Assembly (NCBI RefSeq): GCF_040954645.1
Contig: NC_092811.1
Span: 121,851,411-121,915,410 of the forward strand
Reading direction: 5' to 3'
Length of the DNA: 64,000 nucleotides
Origin: Diabrotica undecimpunctata
Taxonomy: Eukaryota > Arthropoda > Insecta > Coleoptera > Chrysomelidae
Shown piece after piece: positions 42,766 through 53,619 of the stretch; the stretch's first letter is position 1; every line of letters starts with the position of its first letter. The position numbers and the translations under genes were made by a program. The notes under the pieces were generated by a model that had not been told where the DNA came from, did no database searches, and saw nothing but the letters and a program-made list of their open reading frames with translations.

Positions 42766-43048
42766 CATGCAGTTCATGTTGGAGACATTAGCAGCGACGT
42801 TTTTTTTTTTAACTGCTGCTGTATTTGATAAAATGTTCTAATACTTGTAAAAAAAGTTCTGCTGTCATCCAACCTGAAGGGTTAGCTAGTCCCAAGGTAC
42901 CACGAGGTGCTCCATTAAGCATATGCTCATTAAAGAATTTACGTGAAAACACCATCGCTGGTGGATAGTATGTGCCAAGGACTGATATTATACAACAGGT
43001 GGTAACTAGTACACCATGTTCACCACTACTGCAGCTATTTACTTGTTT

Positions 43049-43946
43049 AATGCCTTTTTCTTACCGCAGATTACAACCGGTAACAATAGTGTCCTTAATG
43101 TATACAGACGACATAGTACTAATAGCAGATTCCGAGAATAAAATGCAGAAACTAATGGATATATGGGTAGAACAAATAGAAGAACTTAAAATGGAGATAA
43201 ACGAGGAAAAAAGTAAGATAATGATAATCAGCGGCAAAGGAGATAAGGAAGATAATCAAATAAAGATAAAATGTAAAAACTCAGAATTGGAAATAGTAAC
43301 AACTTACGAATACCTGGGAAGTATAATAACTAATGACGGAAAAATAGACTGGGAAGTAACAAATAGAGCAAAGAAATCAAACAAGTTATATTATGCGTTA
43401 GCCCCAATAATGGGAAAAAGAGAACTTGCACGAGAAACAAGAATAAAAATATATAACACAATAGTGATACCGACTGTGCTCTATGCAAGTGAAAACTGGA
43501 CAATTCTGGAAAAACATAAGAGCAGGATAAACGCAATGGAGATGAGACATCTAAGAAGGATAGTTGGAAAGACAAAATGGGATAGATTAAGCAACGAGAC
43601 TATTAGGAGAATGGCCAACCAGGAACCGATAATGAACAAAATAGCAAAGAGACAAATGAACTGGTATGGGCATCTGATGAGGATGCAATCCAATAGAATA
43701 ACAAGAAAAGTTTATGAAGCAAAAAACATCGGAAAAAGAAAAAGAGGCAGACCAAGAAAAAATGGATACAGCAAGTAGGAGAGGCGGGAAAACTTAAACA
43801 AAAATCACTCGAGGAATTGAAAATAATGGCAGGAAACAGAAAAGAATGGAAGAGGTAGGTAAATGGAAATTAAAATAGCTAGCCCAAATCCGATACCCTG
43901 ATAGGGTAAAAGGAAGGGGAGAAAGAAAGAAAGAAATGCCTTTTTC
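43049..43946 (+). mobile_element. LINE family D insertion with 12-bp target-site duplication
   Basis: AATGCCTTTTTC is present at 43049-43060 and 43935-43946. Between them, plus frame 42972-43778 (LINE part from about 43061) carries an RT fragment: SLMYTDDIVLIADS (YTDD, catalytic aspartates kept), EEKSKIMIIS, YEYLGSIITNDG, VLYASENWTILEK, MNWYGHLMRMQSN and KRKRGRPRKN. The endonuclease and most of the RT palm are absent (5' truncation). The tail is GAAAGAAAGAAAGAA. The insertion splits the pogo-like transposase. Confidence 0.85.
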
Positions 43947-44250
43947 AGTCACAACTTTTTTGGGGTCGTGGACAGTTTTTGTGCTAGTCTCATCAATATT
44001 AAAAATAAGTAAACTCTCAATTAAAATAGGATATTTGTTTAGGATGTTTTGAAGATTATCAAAAAACAGCTGAACGTTGTGTCAGTTGAAAGAAGTTAAG
44101 CGTGCCAAGCTACATACCGGCCACTCTACGTTCTGTCCATGATTTTGGTACCTTCAAATTTGTTTACTTTAGCTACATCAAATGACATGCGTCTTACAGC
44201 TACGGTGGTTAGGCCGTACGCCATATTGCTGTAAGTTTTAATGTAGTTAC

Positions 44251-44421
44251 ACAGAATATCTTACTTACGTAAAAGAATATCCTGGCTTAAGAACTTAAAG
44301 GAATGTTTTGAAAGCAGTAGTGCAGAACTTTTCAGAACTGCAGTCAACAGAGTCTGCATAGCCATGATGATTTTCAACCTTCGATAGAAGATGGAACTTA
44401 AAGAAGAAGACAGAATATCTT
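44251..44421 (+). mobile_element. Short LINE family A insertion with 12-bp target-site duplication
   Basis: ACAGAATATCTT flanks the insert at 44251-44262 and 44410-44421. The insert holds only the last about 45 codons of family A (SWLKNLKECFESSSAELFRT, AVNRVCIAMM) plus a stop and an AAAGAAGAAG tail. This extreme 5' truncation is typical of target-primed insertion. It interrupts the pogo-like transposase. Confidence 0.85.
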
Positions 44422-44665
44422 CCTGTTCGTCTGTTAACATTTTGTTCACCGAATAATTTGGTTGCATAATGATTGGTAAATTTTCAGGATTATTTCTTTT
44501 CTTCTGCACATATCTCTGACGGGTTTGAAATTTGACATCAAATTGTTGTGCGGCTTATCTTAATGAACATATTCCATCAATAACAGCATTAACAGCATTG
44601 GACATCATCTATTCAGCAGACGTCTTGCCAATTTTGCGTGGAACATTCAGTTTTCTAGGCATCTA

Positions 44666-45860
44666 CAACAAAAACGGTATCATATCATAACGGTATCAAA
44701 AATTATTTTGGAATTTTATTCCACATAAGTATAATGTCAAAGACATTGATTATGTAAAGTTGGATTTCGCCTTCATCCAAGTTCTTTCAGTACGCCGCTG
44801 ATGGCATGCACGCTCACCGTTTGCTCGCAAGTTCGGGAACTCAGTTTTTAGCGGTTCAGCGTTAGTTTACCTTGAACGTCCAACGCGGTGTGAGAGTTTG
44901 CAAGTCGACCCTTGATTGTCTGTTTGGTGTCGTCGTGTCTGTGTTGTGATTCGATTTCGGCGGTTTGTTTTCGAATTTGTGGTGATTATTAGTGCCCAAA
45001 AAGGGATATACCACTGCCAGAAAAAGATTTAAGGTAGGGTTTTAGTTATAAAATTGTTGTACGAAGTTGTAAAATAAATTTGTTGTCGGAGGTTTCTTCG
45101 TTTTACATAACTGTGACAGGTTGTTTTCTTACTATAGGTGCTCTTATATACAACTTGCTAATTTACATGTTTTTGTTTGTTGTTTTTGTTTCTATGTAAT
45201 AAAACATTTACATTTACTGATAAGCAACTATGATGTGTTGTTTATGAGAATATTATCACAAAATTTAATAAAATTCTTTACTTCTTGGTTATCACATCCA
45301 AAGTTGTTCTTTATCCAAATATGTAACACAAAATAACAAACCCAGCAGTAAAAGAGACAAACTAAATATGTACTCTGCTATTTTTATATAAAGAAACATT
45401 GGAAAAGTATGTTTATAGAATGTCATAAGATTTGGATGTGAATACTTTAGTTGTTGTATTTGATAATAAAGTTTGTGTTTTCTTCAATGTCTGTTTTTGC
45501 TTTTATGTAATTTTCTGCAATAATTTTGGATATTTTGAATTGAATCGGTGAGCTAGAAAGTTGCAACAGAAAATAAAGGTGCAGAAGAAGCTGATTTTTT
45601 CCTTAATTTTGTTAAGTATAGCTGGAATACCATCTTGAACTTTGGTTCTCTTTATGATCTTGATGGAAGGTCATTTCAATGAATTTTGTATTGCGTATTT
45701 TTATTTTTAACAGAATAATAACGAATTATTTTAGATCATTATCATGAAGAATTATCGTGGATTACTCTTGTAGGGAGAACATTGATTGAGATTTCGTTTA
45801 CTTTACTTTGGTAGTTGTGGTTATATATGACGATGTGTTACTAATGGTTTTAAGATCAGG
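44666..45860. other. Intergenic; CG-richer stretch at 44770-45045
   Basis: 44770-45045 is clearly richer in CG dinucleotides than its surroundings and ends ATTTAAG|GTAGGG, a possible splice donor, so it could be a promoter with a 5' UTR exon or the 5' region of the pogo-like element. I see no coding frame in it. 45060-45860 is AT-rich with no recognised content (45121-45336 is open but featureless). Confidence 0.4.
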
Positions 45861-45869
45861 AATCCTAAT

Positions 45870-46710
45870 GAGGATCTCTTCGTCGAGTTCAAAGCAGCCT
45901 ATGACAGTGTGAAAAGAACTGCATTATACAATGCAATGATAGACTTTGGGATCCCACCTAAGTTAGTTAGGTTGGCCCAACTAACAATGCAAAAACTAAG
46001 CTGATGCGTTAGAATTGAAGGAGAAAACTCAAAGTTCTTTGACATTAATAATGGTCTAAGACAGGGGGATACGCTGGCGTATCTCCTCTTTAATATTGCA
46101 TTGGAAAAGGCAGTCAGATGATGTAGTTATAGTCGGCAGAAGTATGAGAGACATGGTGCAGTGTTTTACAAGGCTTGCGGACGCGGCCAGTGAATTAGGA
46201 CTTGTGGTAAACGAGGAAAAAACCAAATATATGTTGGTTTCTAAAAATCCCCGAAATATCCAACAGAAAATTCAAATTAACAACCATACCTTTGAGCAAG
46301 TTAAAGAATTCACATATCTTGGATCGCTGGTAAACGCAACAAACACGACAAGCGACGAAATAAAAAGGCGCATAGCAATAGCAAACAAAACTGTTTATGG
46401 TCTCCAGAAATATTTAAAAAATAATAAATAGACCGGTTTTAATATATGGGGCTGAAACGTGGACCTTATCTCAAAACGATGAAAGACTTCTTGGTATTTT
46501 TGAGAGAAAAATTCTTAGAAAGATTTTTGGAGCCGTAAATTAAAATAGGCGATGGCGTCGAAGATACATCTTTGAACTATATCAGTTATACACCGATCCA
46601 GATATTGTGAAATTCGTTAAAATGCAGAGACTTAGATGGGCTGGACACTGGACAAAGTTGGCAGGAGTTGGCGACTTCTTTGTGAGCAGGCCAAGATCCA
46701 CAAAGTGATG
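45870..46710 (+). pseudogene. RTE-like LINE reverse transcriptase, broken
   Basis: The plus strand shows EFKAAYDSVKRTALYNAMID, GLRQGDTLAYLLFNIALEKA, then a deletion that removes the YADD box. Frame 46096-46431 follows: DDVVIVGRSMRDMVQCF, LVVNEEKTKYMLVSKN, FTYLGSLVNATN. After a stop the thumb resumes as LIYGAETWTLSQND and the C-terminus as QRLRWAGHWTKLAG. GLRQGDTLS and LRWAGH are typical of the RTE group. At least three frame breaks and the lost catalytic box make it inactive. 46720-47350 holds only a lysine-rich frame (46724-46936) that I cannot identify. Confidence 0.8.
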
Positions 46711-47353
46711 TTGATGAATCCTAATGAGGGGAAAAGACATTGACGATGAATTAACCAGAACAACTACAAAAATACCTTTTATTAAACTGGAATTATTTTC
46801 TGGAACTGGCAACAGTTTCATCCTGGAAAAAATCAAAAGAAAATTAAATCAAACATTGCTTAAAAAATTGTATTTTATCCGAAAGACTGAGAAAGCTCTT
46901 AAAAATAATAATAAAGGAACTTCAGAAAATGTTTGATGGAGTACATAAGGTAAAAGATTAGGATTTACGTAAGATTATGTGCCTAGATATGGTAAACTTC
47001 CTGCGTGAGTTGCTCTAATTACTCAGAAACTATCCGAGAAGACAAGATAAGAGGGACACAATATGTCTTATAGGTCGCAGTGTGGCTTTTTTACTATGAG
47101 TATGAGATTCAGAGTGCAATAAACGGACAAATGACAGTTTAGGACTCCACTAAATGAACTTTATAATGCACAATTATTAAAAACTAATAACTTTATAAAA
47201 TAAATATGATTTTTTCATTTAAATCAGTCTAAATAATATAAAAGAAGATAAAAATTTATTTCAGGTTATTAAGACAGTTTTATTTATGTCTAAGTAGTTT
47301 AGGTGCATAGCAATTTTGGTCGTCTTATGTTTCTCGTTTTTATAGTTTTCTAT

Positions 47354-47557
47354 CTAATCCAGTTGTTCTCTCCGATCTCTTCCATTGGCTAGATTATCAC
47401 TTGATGTCTGGTTTTTTTCCTGGGCTCTTTTTCTTCTTCCTGTAGATGTGGTGCAATTGACTTCGAAGCTAACGTCGCTTCCATATGTGAATGAGCTTTT
47501 AATAACATATTCATAAATGTACAGCTCTGTTTTAGATCTTAAATATATTTTTTCCAA
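47354..47557 (-). pseudogene. Possible LINE thumb-domain fragment
   Basis: The minus frame reads RSKTELYIYEYVIKSSFTYG, which resembles the LxLYxTVIxxxLTYG segment after the RT palm in many LINEs, but the rest (STGRRKRAQEKN) does not help. 47560-48140 is AT-rich with nothing recognised. Confidence 0.3.
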
Positions 47558-48149
47558 CTATTATAGATTTATCCGCATTCGTAATTATAATTTTTGTAGG
47601 TTTTTAATGTATCTCTATTGTTGAGTTTCAGGTTTATCTTTTCAGGTATATTCTTTATTTATCTTCATTTTCTTAGTTCGTTTTAGCGTAGAATAAATGT
47701 TGAATTTTGTTCTTACAATCTTATAATCGCGGCATGTGGTAAATTGATTAATCACTGTTAGGATTTGTTTTGTGAGCAAGTACATTTTCAATATAATGGT
47801 AGCACTCGTTGCAAGGAATAAAATATGGTTCTATCTGTTTTGGTAATCCTTTAAATTTTATTATAACATAAAATTTGAGGAAAATAAGTAAGCACTTCAT
47901 AATAAATTTCCAATAAAACACTTATATGCTAAATACAATAAGGGTCATTGTATTCAAATTGACGTATTTCGTAGTTTAAATTTACATAATTATAGTTTAT
48001 TATATGTAATTGTCTATAATGAAACAATATTTATAATTTTATTTTATGTCTTTCTCTTAAATAGATTTTTAATGTATCGATAACAGTAGAGGTAATAGAC
48101 ACTCCTTATTGAGAAAATCTATGCAGCTCTTATAATAGATTACTGATCT

Positions 48150-48535
48150 CCTACAGACGAATGTTGAGGATTCCATGGGTACAAAGAGTTACTTGTACCC
48201 ATGGAATCTACCCATGGAATCTACCCACTACTACTATGTTGAGGTACTTCGTCGCATGTGTAAACAAAAAGAATTACTAAGAATAATCAAAGAGAGGAAA
48301 ATGCAATACTTGGGTCATGTGTTGAGAGGCGAAAGATATGAATTACTTCAAGTTATACTGGAAGGAAAAGTACAGGGCAAAAGATCAGTAGGAAGAAGCC
48401 AGAACTCGTGGCTGAAAGACCTGAGGATATGGTTCGACCGCTCATCCGCAGAGATCTTTCGCGCAGCAGTTTCCAAAACTACAATTGCCATTTAGATCGC
48501 CAACCTTCGAAAAGAGACGGCGAAATGAGAAGAAG
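48150..48535 (+). pseudogene. LINE family A C-terminal fragment with local duplications
   Basis: Frame 48175-48495 carries MQYLGHVLRGERYELLQVIL, GKVQGKRSVGRSQNSWLKDL and SSAEIFRAAVSKTTIAI, the C-terminal end of family A, followed by an AGAAGAAGAAG tail at about 48527-48537. Just upstream, an inverted repeat (48169-48208) and a 13-bp tandem duplication disrupt the reading frame. Confidence 0.8.
48169..48227. repeat. 16-bp inverted repeat followed by a 13-bp tandem duplication
   Basis: GATTCCATGGGTACAA (48169-48184) and TTGTACCCATGGAATC (48193-48208) are exact reverse complements around the loop AGAGTTAC. TACCCATGGAATC is then repeated directly at 48209-48221, with a partial third copy. Confidence 0.92.
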
Positions 48536-48837
48536 AAGATTTCTTATAGTAGAAGCCACAGTTAAAATGCAGTGTTGGTCTTACGACGCTGTGTGGTAGT
48601 TTGGCGATAAACTGAGAAATCAGGACCGTACGCTCTTCGTTTCAAAAATCTTTATTCATTAATTTAACTGAGTTAAATAAGAGGATAAACAAAAAAAAAT
48701 AATACTTATATAAATATATACAAAAAAAAAGTAGATTACCCTATACGACACGATAAATATATTATACATAAAGTACACAAGAAGATCATAACTGAAATGT
48801 ACTGTACGATATATTTCTCGTTAATTAATACTAATCG

Positions 48838-50000
48838 CAATCCATATCTAAATCGTCCTCATCCTCTGAATCATCTTCTATATTAATTATTACCGGTTCA
48901 CTATCTTCTTGCAAATTGTCCACCGCAAAACATTTTTTCTTCTACTGTCTTGACATGGTTTACATAATTATGTTACTGCTCTTTAGATACGCGTTGGTAA
49001 GCTACTTTCATCAACCGTTCTACCGTTTTTTCTTTAAGATCGACGTTGTTTGAAGCCACATACCTTTTCACTTGATTCTACACCACACCATACCATCTCA
49101 ATCGGGTTCAGCTCGCAATGGTAAGGCGGGAGTTTGAAAATTTTAACGCCATATTTTTCCGCAATTGTTTCAATTTTGTACTTGTCGTATTCGCCTCTAA
49201 TTGCGGCCGCAGTATCCAGTAATTCACTTTTTAGGTAACCTTCCTCGAAGAAAACGTTCTTTTCCATTAGCCAATCCTTGATTTGCCTTTTGTTCCACAA
49301 TTTTTTCGGGAAATCAAATTTGCGTGAGTGGGATGACGCGTTATCCAAAACGACAATGTTTTCTTTGTCTTTCGGCAAGTTTGGATGTAACGTCTTCTTA
49401 AACCATTCTTCATGTAAATCCCCGTCCATTTCGCCGTGGTAATTCCCTTCTTGGCCAAGAAACTTAATTCGGCCCATGCCACAAAACCAATTTCGCTTCC
49501 AGCATGAAGAAGAACAAACCGAAGACCTCTTTGGGTTGGAGCTTTCAGTCCAGTAGAGAGCCCTTTTATGTTGTCATCTCGTGGATTCTTGATCGTTGTG
49601 TCCCTCCATTACTTTTTGACTGAAGTACCGACGGTAGTCCAAGACTCATCGGTATAAACAATGTTTATATTATCCTTCTTCCTCAATGTTTGGTACTTGT
49701 GTCTCACTTCTCACTTGTCAGGATATGATATCTTTTCTTTCCATAATTATCAAATCTCGACCTCTTTTACTATGTTCAAAACCTATGTCGTTTACTAGCC
49801 TACGAAATGTGGTTTATGAAAAAGCTGGTAGGTCCATATCATCCTTTATATAGGTTTATACGGCTTTCGTTTCTCCATAGTCAGTATCTTGAATATTTTT
49901 GCTAAGTGAAGTAGTAGGATATCCATGTCCTGCTACAGCAGAACTGAAAGATGTAATCCTCCCCAGAAGACTTGTAGTTCTTAAGTATTTATAACTAGAA
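48838..50000 (-). pseudogene. DDE transposase of the D-D82-E type, degenerate copy 2
   Basis: Minus-strand pieces in order: MDLPAFS-like N-terminal part (about 49840), VNDIGFEHSKRGRDLIMERK, the first aspartate in IVYTDESWTTVG (about 49650), GLSTGLKAPTQRGLRFVLLH, then frame 49477-49034 with NIVVLDNASSHSRK, LKLPPYHCELNPIEMVW-type text (KLPPYHCELNPIEMVW) and an acidic C-terminus ending at 48838 (EDEDDLDMDCD). The second aspartate and the glutamate are 81 residues apart. Frameshifts lie near 49070 and 49560. I found no terminal repeats. It is a cousin of the copy at 9856-11240, not a close duplicate. Confidence 0.82.
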
Positions 50001-50904
50001 TTTTTATGTGTAAAAATTTTTATGCTAGACTCTTTGATATTCTTGATGCATATCATTATTTGCGAATATATTTATGAAAGCTTTCGAAACAAATACTATT
50101 TCTAAACAACATTTAAAACCCACAGTGTGGTGGAGATATGGAGGAGAAAAGAAGGATACAACAGATATCTATATTCCAAAGCAAATCACATCAATATTAA
50201 AAAGGGAATCATTAAATCTTTATAGAGCCAAAATTACTTGTTCTAATGAAAATTCGCTCTCAGAAGAAAAACATATATCTTTCTTAAAAATTGTTATAGG
50301 TTTTTGAAAAAGGGTGAAATATACTATAATCTATGTTAGTTATTATCAAAGTGGTCACATATATTTATCCACACAAACTATAGGGAATATTAGGTACATG
50401 TGTATACAAACTCAATCGCTGTAAATACGTCTTACCTCTGCCGAGGTTGAGACGCTACTGGTCATTAGATACTTATGATAAATTTTATGCTTTGTGGGAA
50501 AAATGATATATTTAGTAATTAAGACCAGTTCATAACATGATTTGTATTTACACAATTTATTGCAACAATGCTTTTTATTGCTTTACCCTTTTACAAAACA
50601 CAAAAATTATTGTAGCTTGATACTTAAACTACAACACCTATTGTTTCTCGGAAGCTACAATACTCATTGTTTCTCGGAAGATGCTGAATTAATAAAAGGC
50701 TCAGAACTACAGCAATATATTAACAATGAAAGACGCATTTGTGTACTTATCTTAAAACTAGTTTATTTCCATCTTTTGTGAATTTCAAGGGAGTAAGATC
50801 GGTAGTACAAGGTGGAAGGGTACTTTAAATTAGCAAAAATTTAGCAATACAAGATGGGGTATATCTCGTAGTCGTAGCTGCCATATTATATGGATATTGT
50901 AGCT
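50001..50904. other. No recognised gene
   Basis: The plus frame 50074-50307 (77 codons) has an ordinary composition but no motif I know. Around 50640-50690 the string TTGTTTCTCGGAAG is duplicated. Otherwise AT-rich. Confidence 0.45.
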
Positions 50905-51990
50905 TGACAGCAATATTATCTGGTCTGTGCAAAGAATATAGCAAAAAACTTTCTAAGCTGAAAGCAAGGGTTGAAAAGTTTTGGCGATATTACGTCTCCT
51001 TGTCTCACTCCTCTCTTAATGGGGATGGGATTTGTATTTTCGTCTAGTTGTACTATCATAGTTGCATTTTCATATATATTATGTATTAGTTGCCTATATC
51101 TCGAATCTATTCTACAATTATTAATAGCTTGTTCTATGGCCCACATTGGATACTATCAAACGCCTTTTCATAGTCGACGAAGGCAAGAAATACGGGTAGT
51201 TGGTATTCATTTGCCTTCTCTATCAATGTTCTCATTGTCAGCAGATGGTCTGATGTACTATATCCTTTGTGGAAGCCAGCCTGTTCAACCGGTTGGTAAT
51301 TGTCCATTTTGTAGGTTAACCGGTTGTTAATAATTCTCATAAATAGTTTGTATACTTGACTGAGCAACGATATAGGTCTATAATTCTGTAGATCACATTT
51401 GTCCCCTTTTTTGTGTAAGAGTCTTACATCTTGTTATTATGGAGACATCTATTAAATAGCTCTGTTAGTACAGGGATTGTTAATGTCTTGCTTGTTTTCA
51501 AGAGCTCGGCAATTATACCGTCGTGTCCTGGAGCTTTATTATTTTTTAGCTCTTTTAAAGACTTTCTATTTCGAATCACTTTATATTTGGTAGTACTTCT
51601 GATCCCACGTTTTTTATTTTTAGTTCTTTTCTAATTGTTTTATTAAGTTCTCTGTATTCTTGAGTATGGCGTTTGTTTTGCGCTAGAAGTTGTCTTCTTT
51701 CCGTCATTAGCTATTTAGTTTCATTGCTTATTTTATCTTCTTTAGTCCTTGTTTTCTTTGCGACCTGTAGTCCTGCTGCGAGAAGGTTTTTATTTATGTT
51801 TTTATTAATCTCGTCAATTTTATCTTGATTATGTGAAGGATCAGATTCGAACTTATCTGCTAAGACCTCTCGTAATTGCTCTTCATTTGTTCTTAGCTTA
51901 AAGGCATCTATCCTCGTTGTTTTTTTTTAATCCTTTTTCTCTCTTCTTTCATGTTAATATTTATTTTTGCTCTAACTATACGATGGTCAC
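50905..51990 (-). pseudogene. LINE reverse transcriptase, family F, broken
   Basis: The minus strand shows an upstream helical linker (about 51900-51640), KAPGHDGIIAELLK (about 51530), YRPISLLSQVYKLFMRIIN, then frame 51367-51134 (QPVEQAGFHKGYSTSDHLLT, FVDYEKAFDSIQ) and frame 51146-50916 (RQLIHNIYENATMIVQLDE, GVRQGDVISPKLFN). The copy stops before the YADD catalytic box, so the 3' part of the RT is missing. Confidence 0.82.
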
Positions 51991-53219
51991 ATTATTGAAG
52001 AAAGCACGTTAAAAGGATCATTTGCTGATGATAAAAATATATAATAATTAGTATTACATATTCCTATTTCTTCGTAGACATGCAAGAATATGTTTAAATA
52101 AGTATAATCCAACATAATATTTTTTCCTGTATTGGATTATATTTTTATCTAAAAAGGAAATATTAGTTACGCTTGTTTCTACTGAATATCAGCACATAAC
52201 CTTTAAAATAATTCCTTGGATTTTATGAATTTAATGTAAATATATTTTAAATTTATGTATTTATTAAAATTTCAAAGGATTTATGGATATCTAACTGTTG
52301 TTACTGGGTACTGTGTTATTCGTATTATAAAATTCTTCGTAGAATAGGATTTAATGAAGACCTACTGAGTATGGAATATATATAATAGGGCAATATTTGA
52401 ACACACTTTCTAATATAATTTTTTTTAATTTTTTTAATCGTCCTAGAATAACTTTCTATTTCTTTAAAATTTGTGTAAAAACTATCAGTCAAATTAACTA
52501 AACATTGGTCATATCGGATGACTCAAAATTCGTTATTATGTTAAATATTAAGATATAAACAGTTTCTTTGTGTTTTTACCCACAACATATTAATATATAT
52601 CAGCCACACAAGTTTTATAAGAACTTTGCGATGATTTTCATATCAAGGTACAAGGTAACTTATTCGACGTCATAGCTGCAAACAACCAACGCTATCTGAA
52701 CCATATCGCTAAAGTTTTAAAGCCAAAGTCATTGCCGTAAATGATTTATCTAACTTTCTACCTGTTCCACGTTGAGCCTTCCTGATCTGCGTGGGATTTT
52801 TGGTTTCGGTTCATCTAATAATATGATTCTGTGTGCGAGAAGATATTAGACAGGTGGTCGATTGTACCTGTCACGTCTTTGGCTAATAAGTAACTGTATA
52901 GAAATACTAATAGCATCGGCAATTAGATAATTATGTAATTATTTTTTGTAGATAATAGTGTTGCTGTGTTCAAAAAGCAATATTAATTATAATATATAAA
53001 TTAAATGATTGTTGTATTTTGCCTAATATAAATACAATGTTGCCAAAATGGCTCATTTTATTAAATTTACTTAATAAATTTTAATGATCGGGGGGAGTAG
53101 GGGTCAAGAAAATAAAACGATAAGATAAATATTTTAGATGTAAAAAATAGAATTAAGTACTACTTACTTTTTATTAACGAAAACGGAGTATGGAGATCCA
53201 GGTACAACCATAAACTCTA
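51991..53219. other. No recognised gene
   Basis: Strongly AT-rich sequence (52000-52620, 52900-53200) with a slightly richer part at 52650-52860. I see no coding frame, element end or RNA gene. Confidence 0.5.
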
Positions 53220-53515
53220 CCAATTGTTTAAACAGGAACTGATCTCAGAATTAATTTAACTTCAGAGCCTTTGATGGACTGGTCATGTAGTGAGAATGGA
53301 GACCGGAAGATTGCTAAAAAGAGACCCAGATAGTGAAATTCAGGGCGCTAGGCCAAAAGGAATGTCACCGAAGAGGTGGGAGGATGAAGTGGGAGCGGAC
53401 GCACATAATTTGCTAGACGTGAGAACCTGGAGAAGATCTGCGCGGGACCGGCAAGGTTGGAGGCATAGTTTGGAGGAAACCAAAGCTCGATTGGGGCTGC
53501 AGCCTCATTAGAAAG
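53220..53515 (+). pseudogene. RTE-like LINE 3'-end fragment
   Basis: Frame 53290-53511 reads WTGHVVRMETGRLLKRDPDS, MSPKRWEDEVGADAHNL, then WRRSARDRQGWRHSLEETKA and GLQPH before the stop. This is the standard C-terminal end of RTE-type LINE proteins (RWAGHVVRM, KRWEDxV, ARDRxxWRxLxEEAKAxxGL). An AGAAAGAAAGAAAAAA tail follows at 53509-53525. Only the last about 85 codons remain. Confidence 0.82.
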
Positions 53516-53619
53516 AAAGAAAAAATAGATACAGGAAAAAGCTCCTGGAAGGAATTATTGGGTGAGTCCTTTTTCGAGCAGTGAGACAGTAAACTTAGGC
53601 TTAATAAAAAAGTAATTGT

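Larger units (their letters stand above)
42790..44665 (-). pseudogene. pogo/Tigger-like transposase, split by two LINE insertions
   Basis: Read on the minus strand, the N-terminal helix-turn-helix part is at 44665-44422 (MPRKLNVPRKIGKTSAE, AAQQFDVKFQTRQRYVQ). 44262-43935 gives NLKVPKSWTERRVAGM and, after stops, FNIDETSTKTVHDPKKVVTE (the catalytic DET). 43060-42790 gives KGIKQVNSC, VTTCCIISVLGTYYPPAMVF, FNEHMLNGAPRGTLGLANPS and GWMTAELFLQVLEHF. The pieces are in order and join across LINE insertions at 44263-44409 and 43061-43934, each with a 12-bp target duplication. Stops in the middle piece and loss of the C-terminal end make it a fossil. This family cuts and pastes DNA at TA sites. Confidence 0.78.

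Noticed and set aside
45121..45336. Plus-strand 71-codon hydrophobic ORF
   Set aside because: AT-driven composition with no upstream context or motif.
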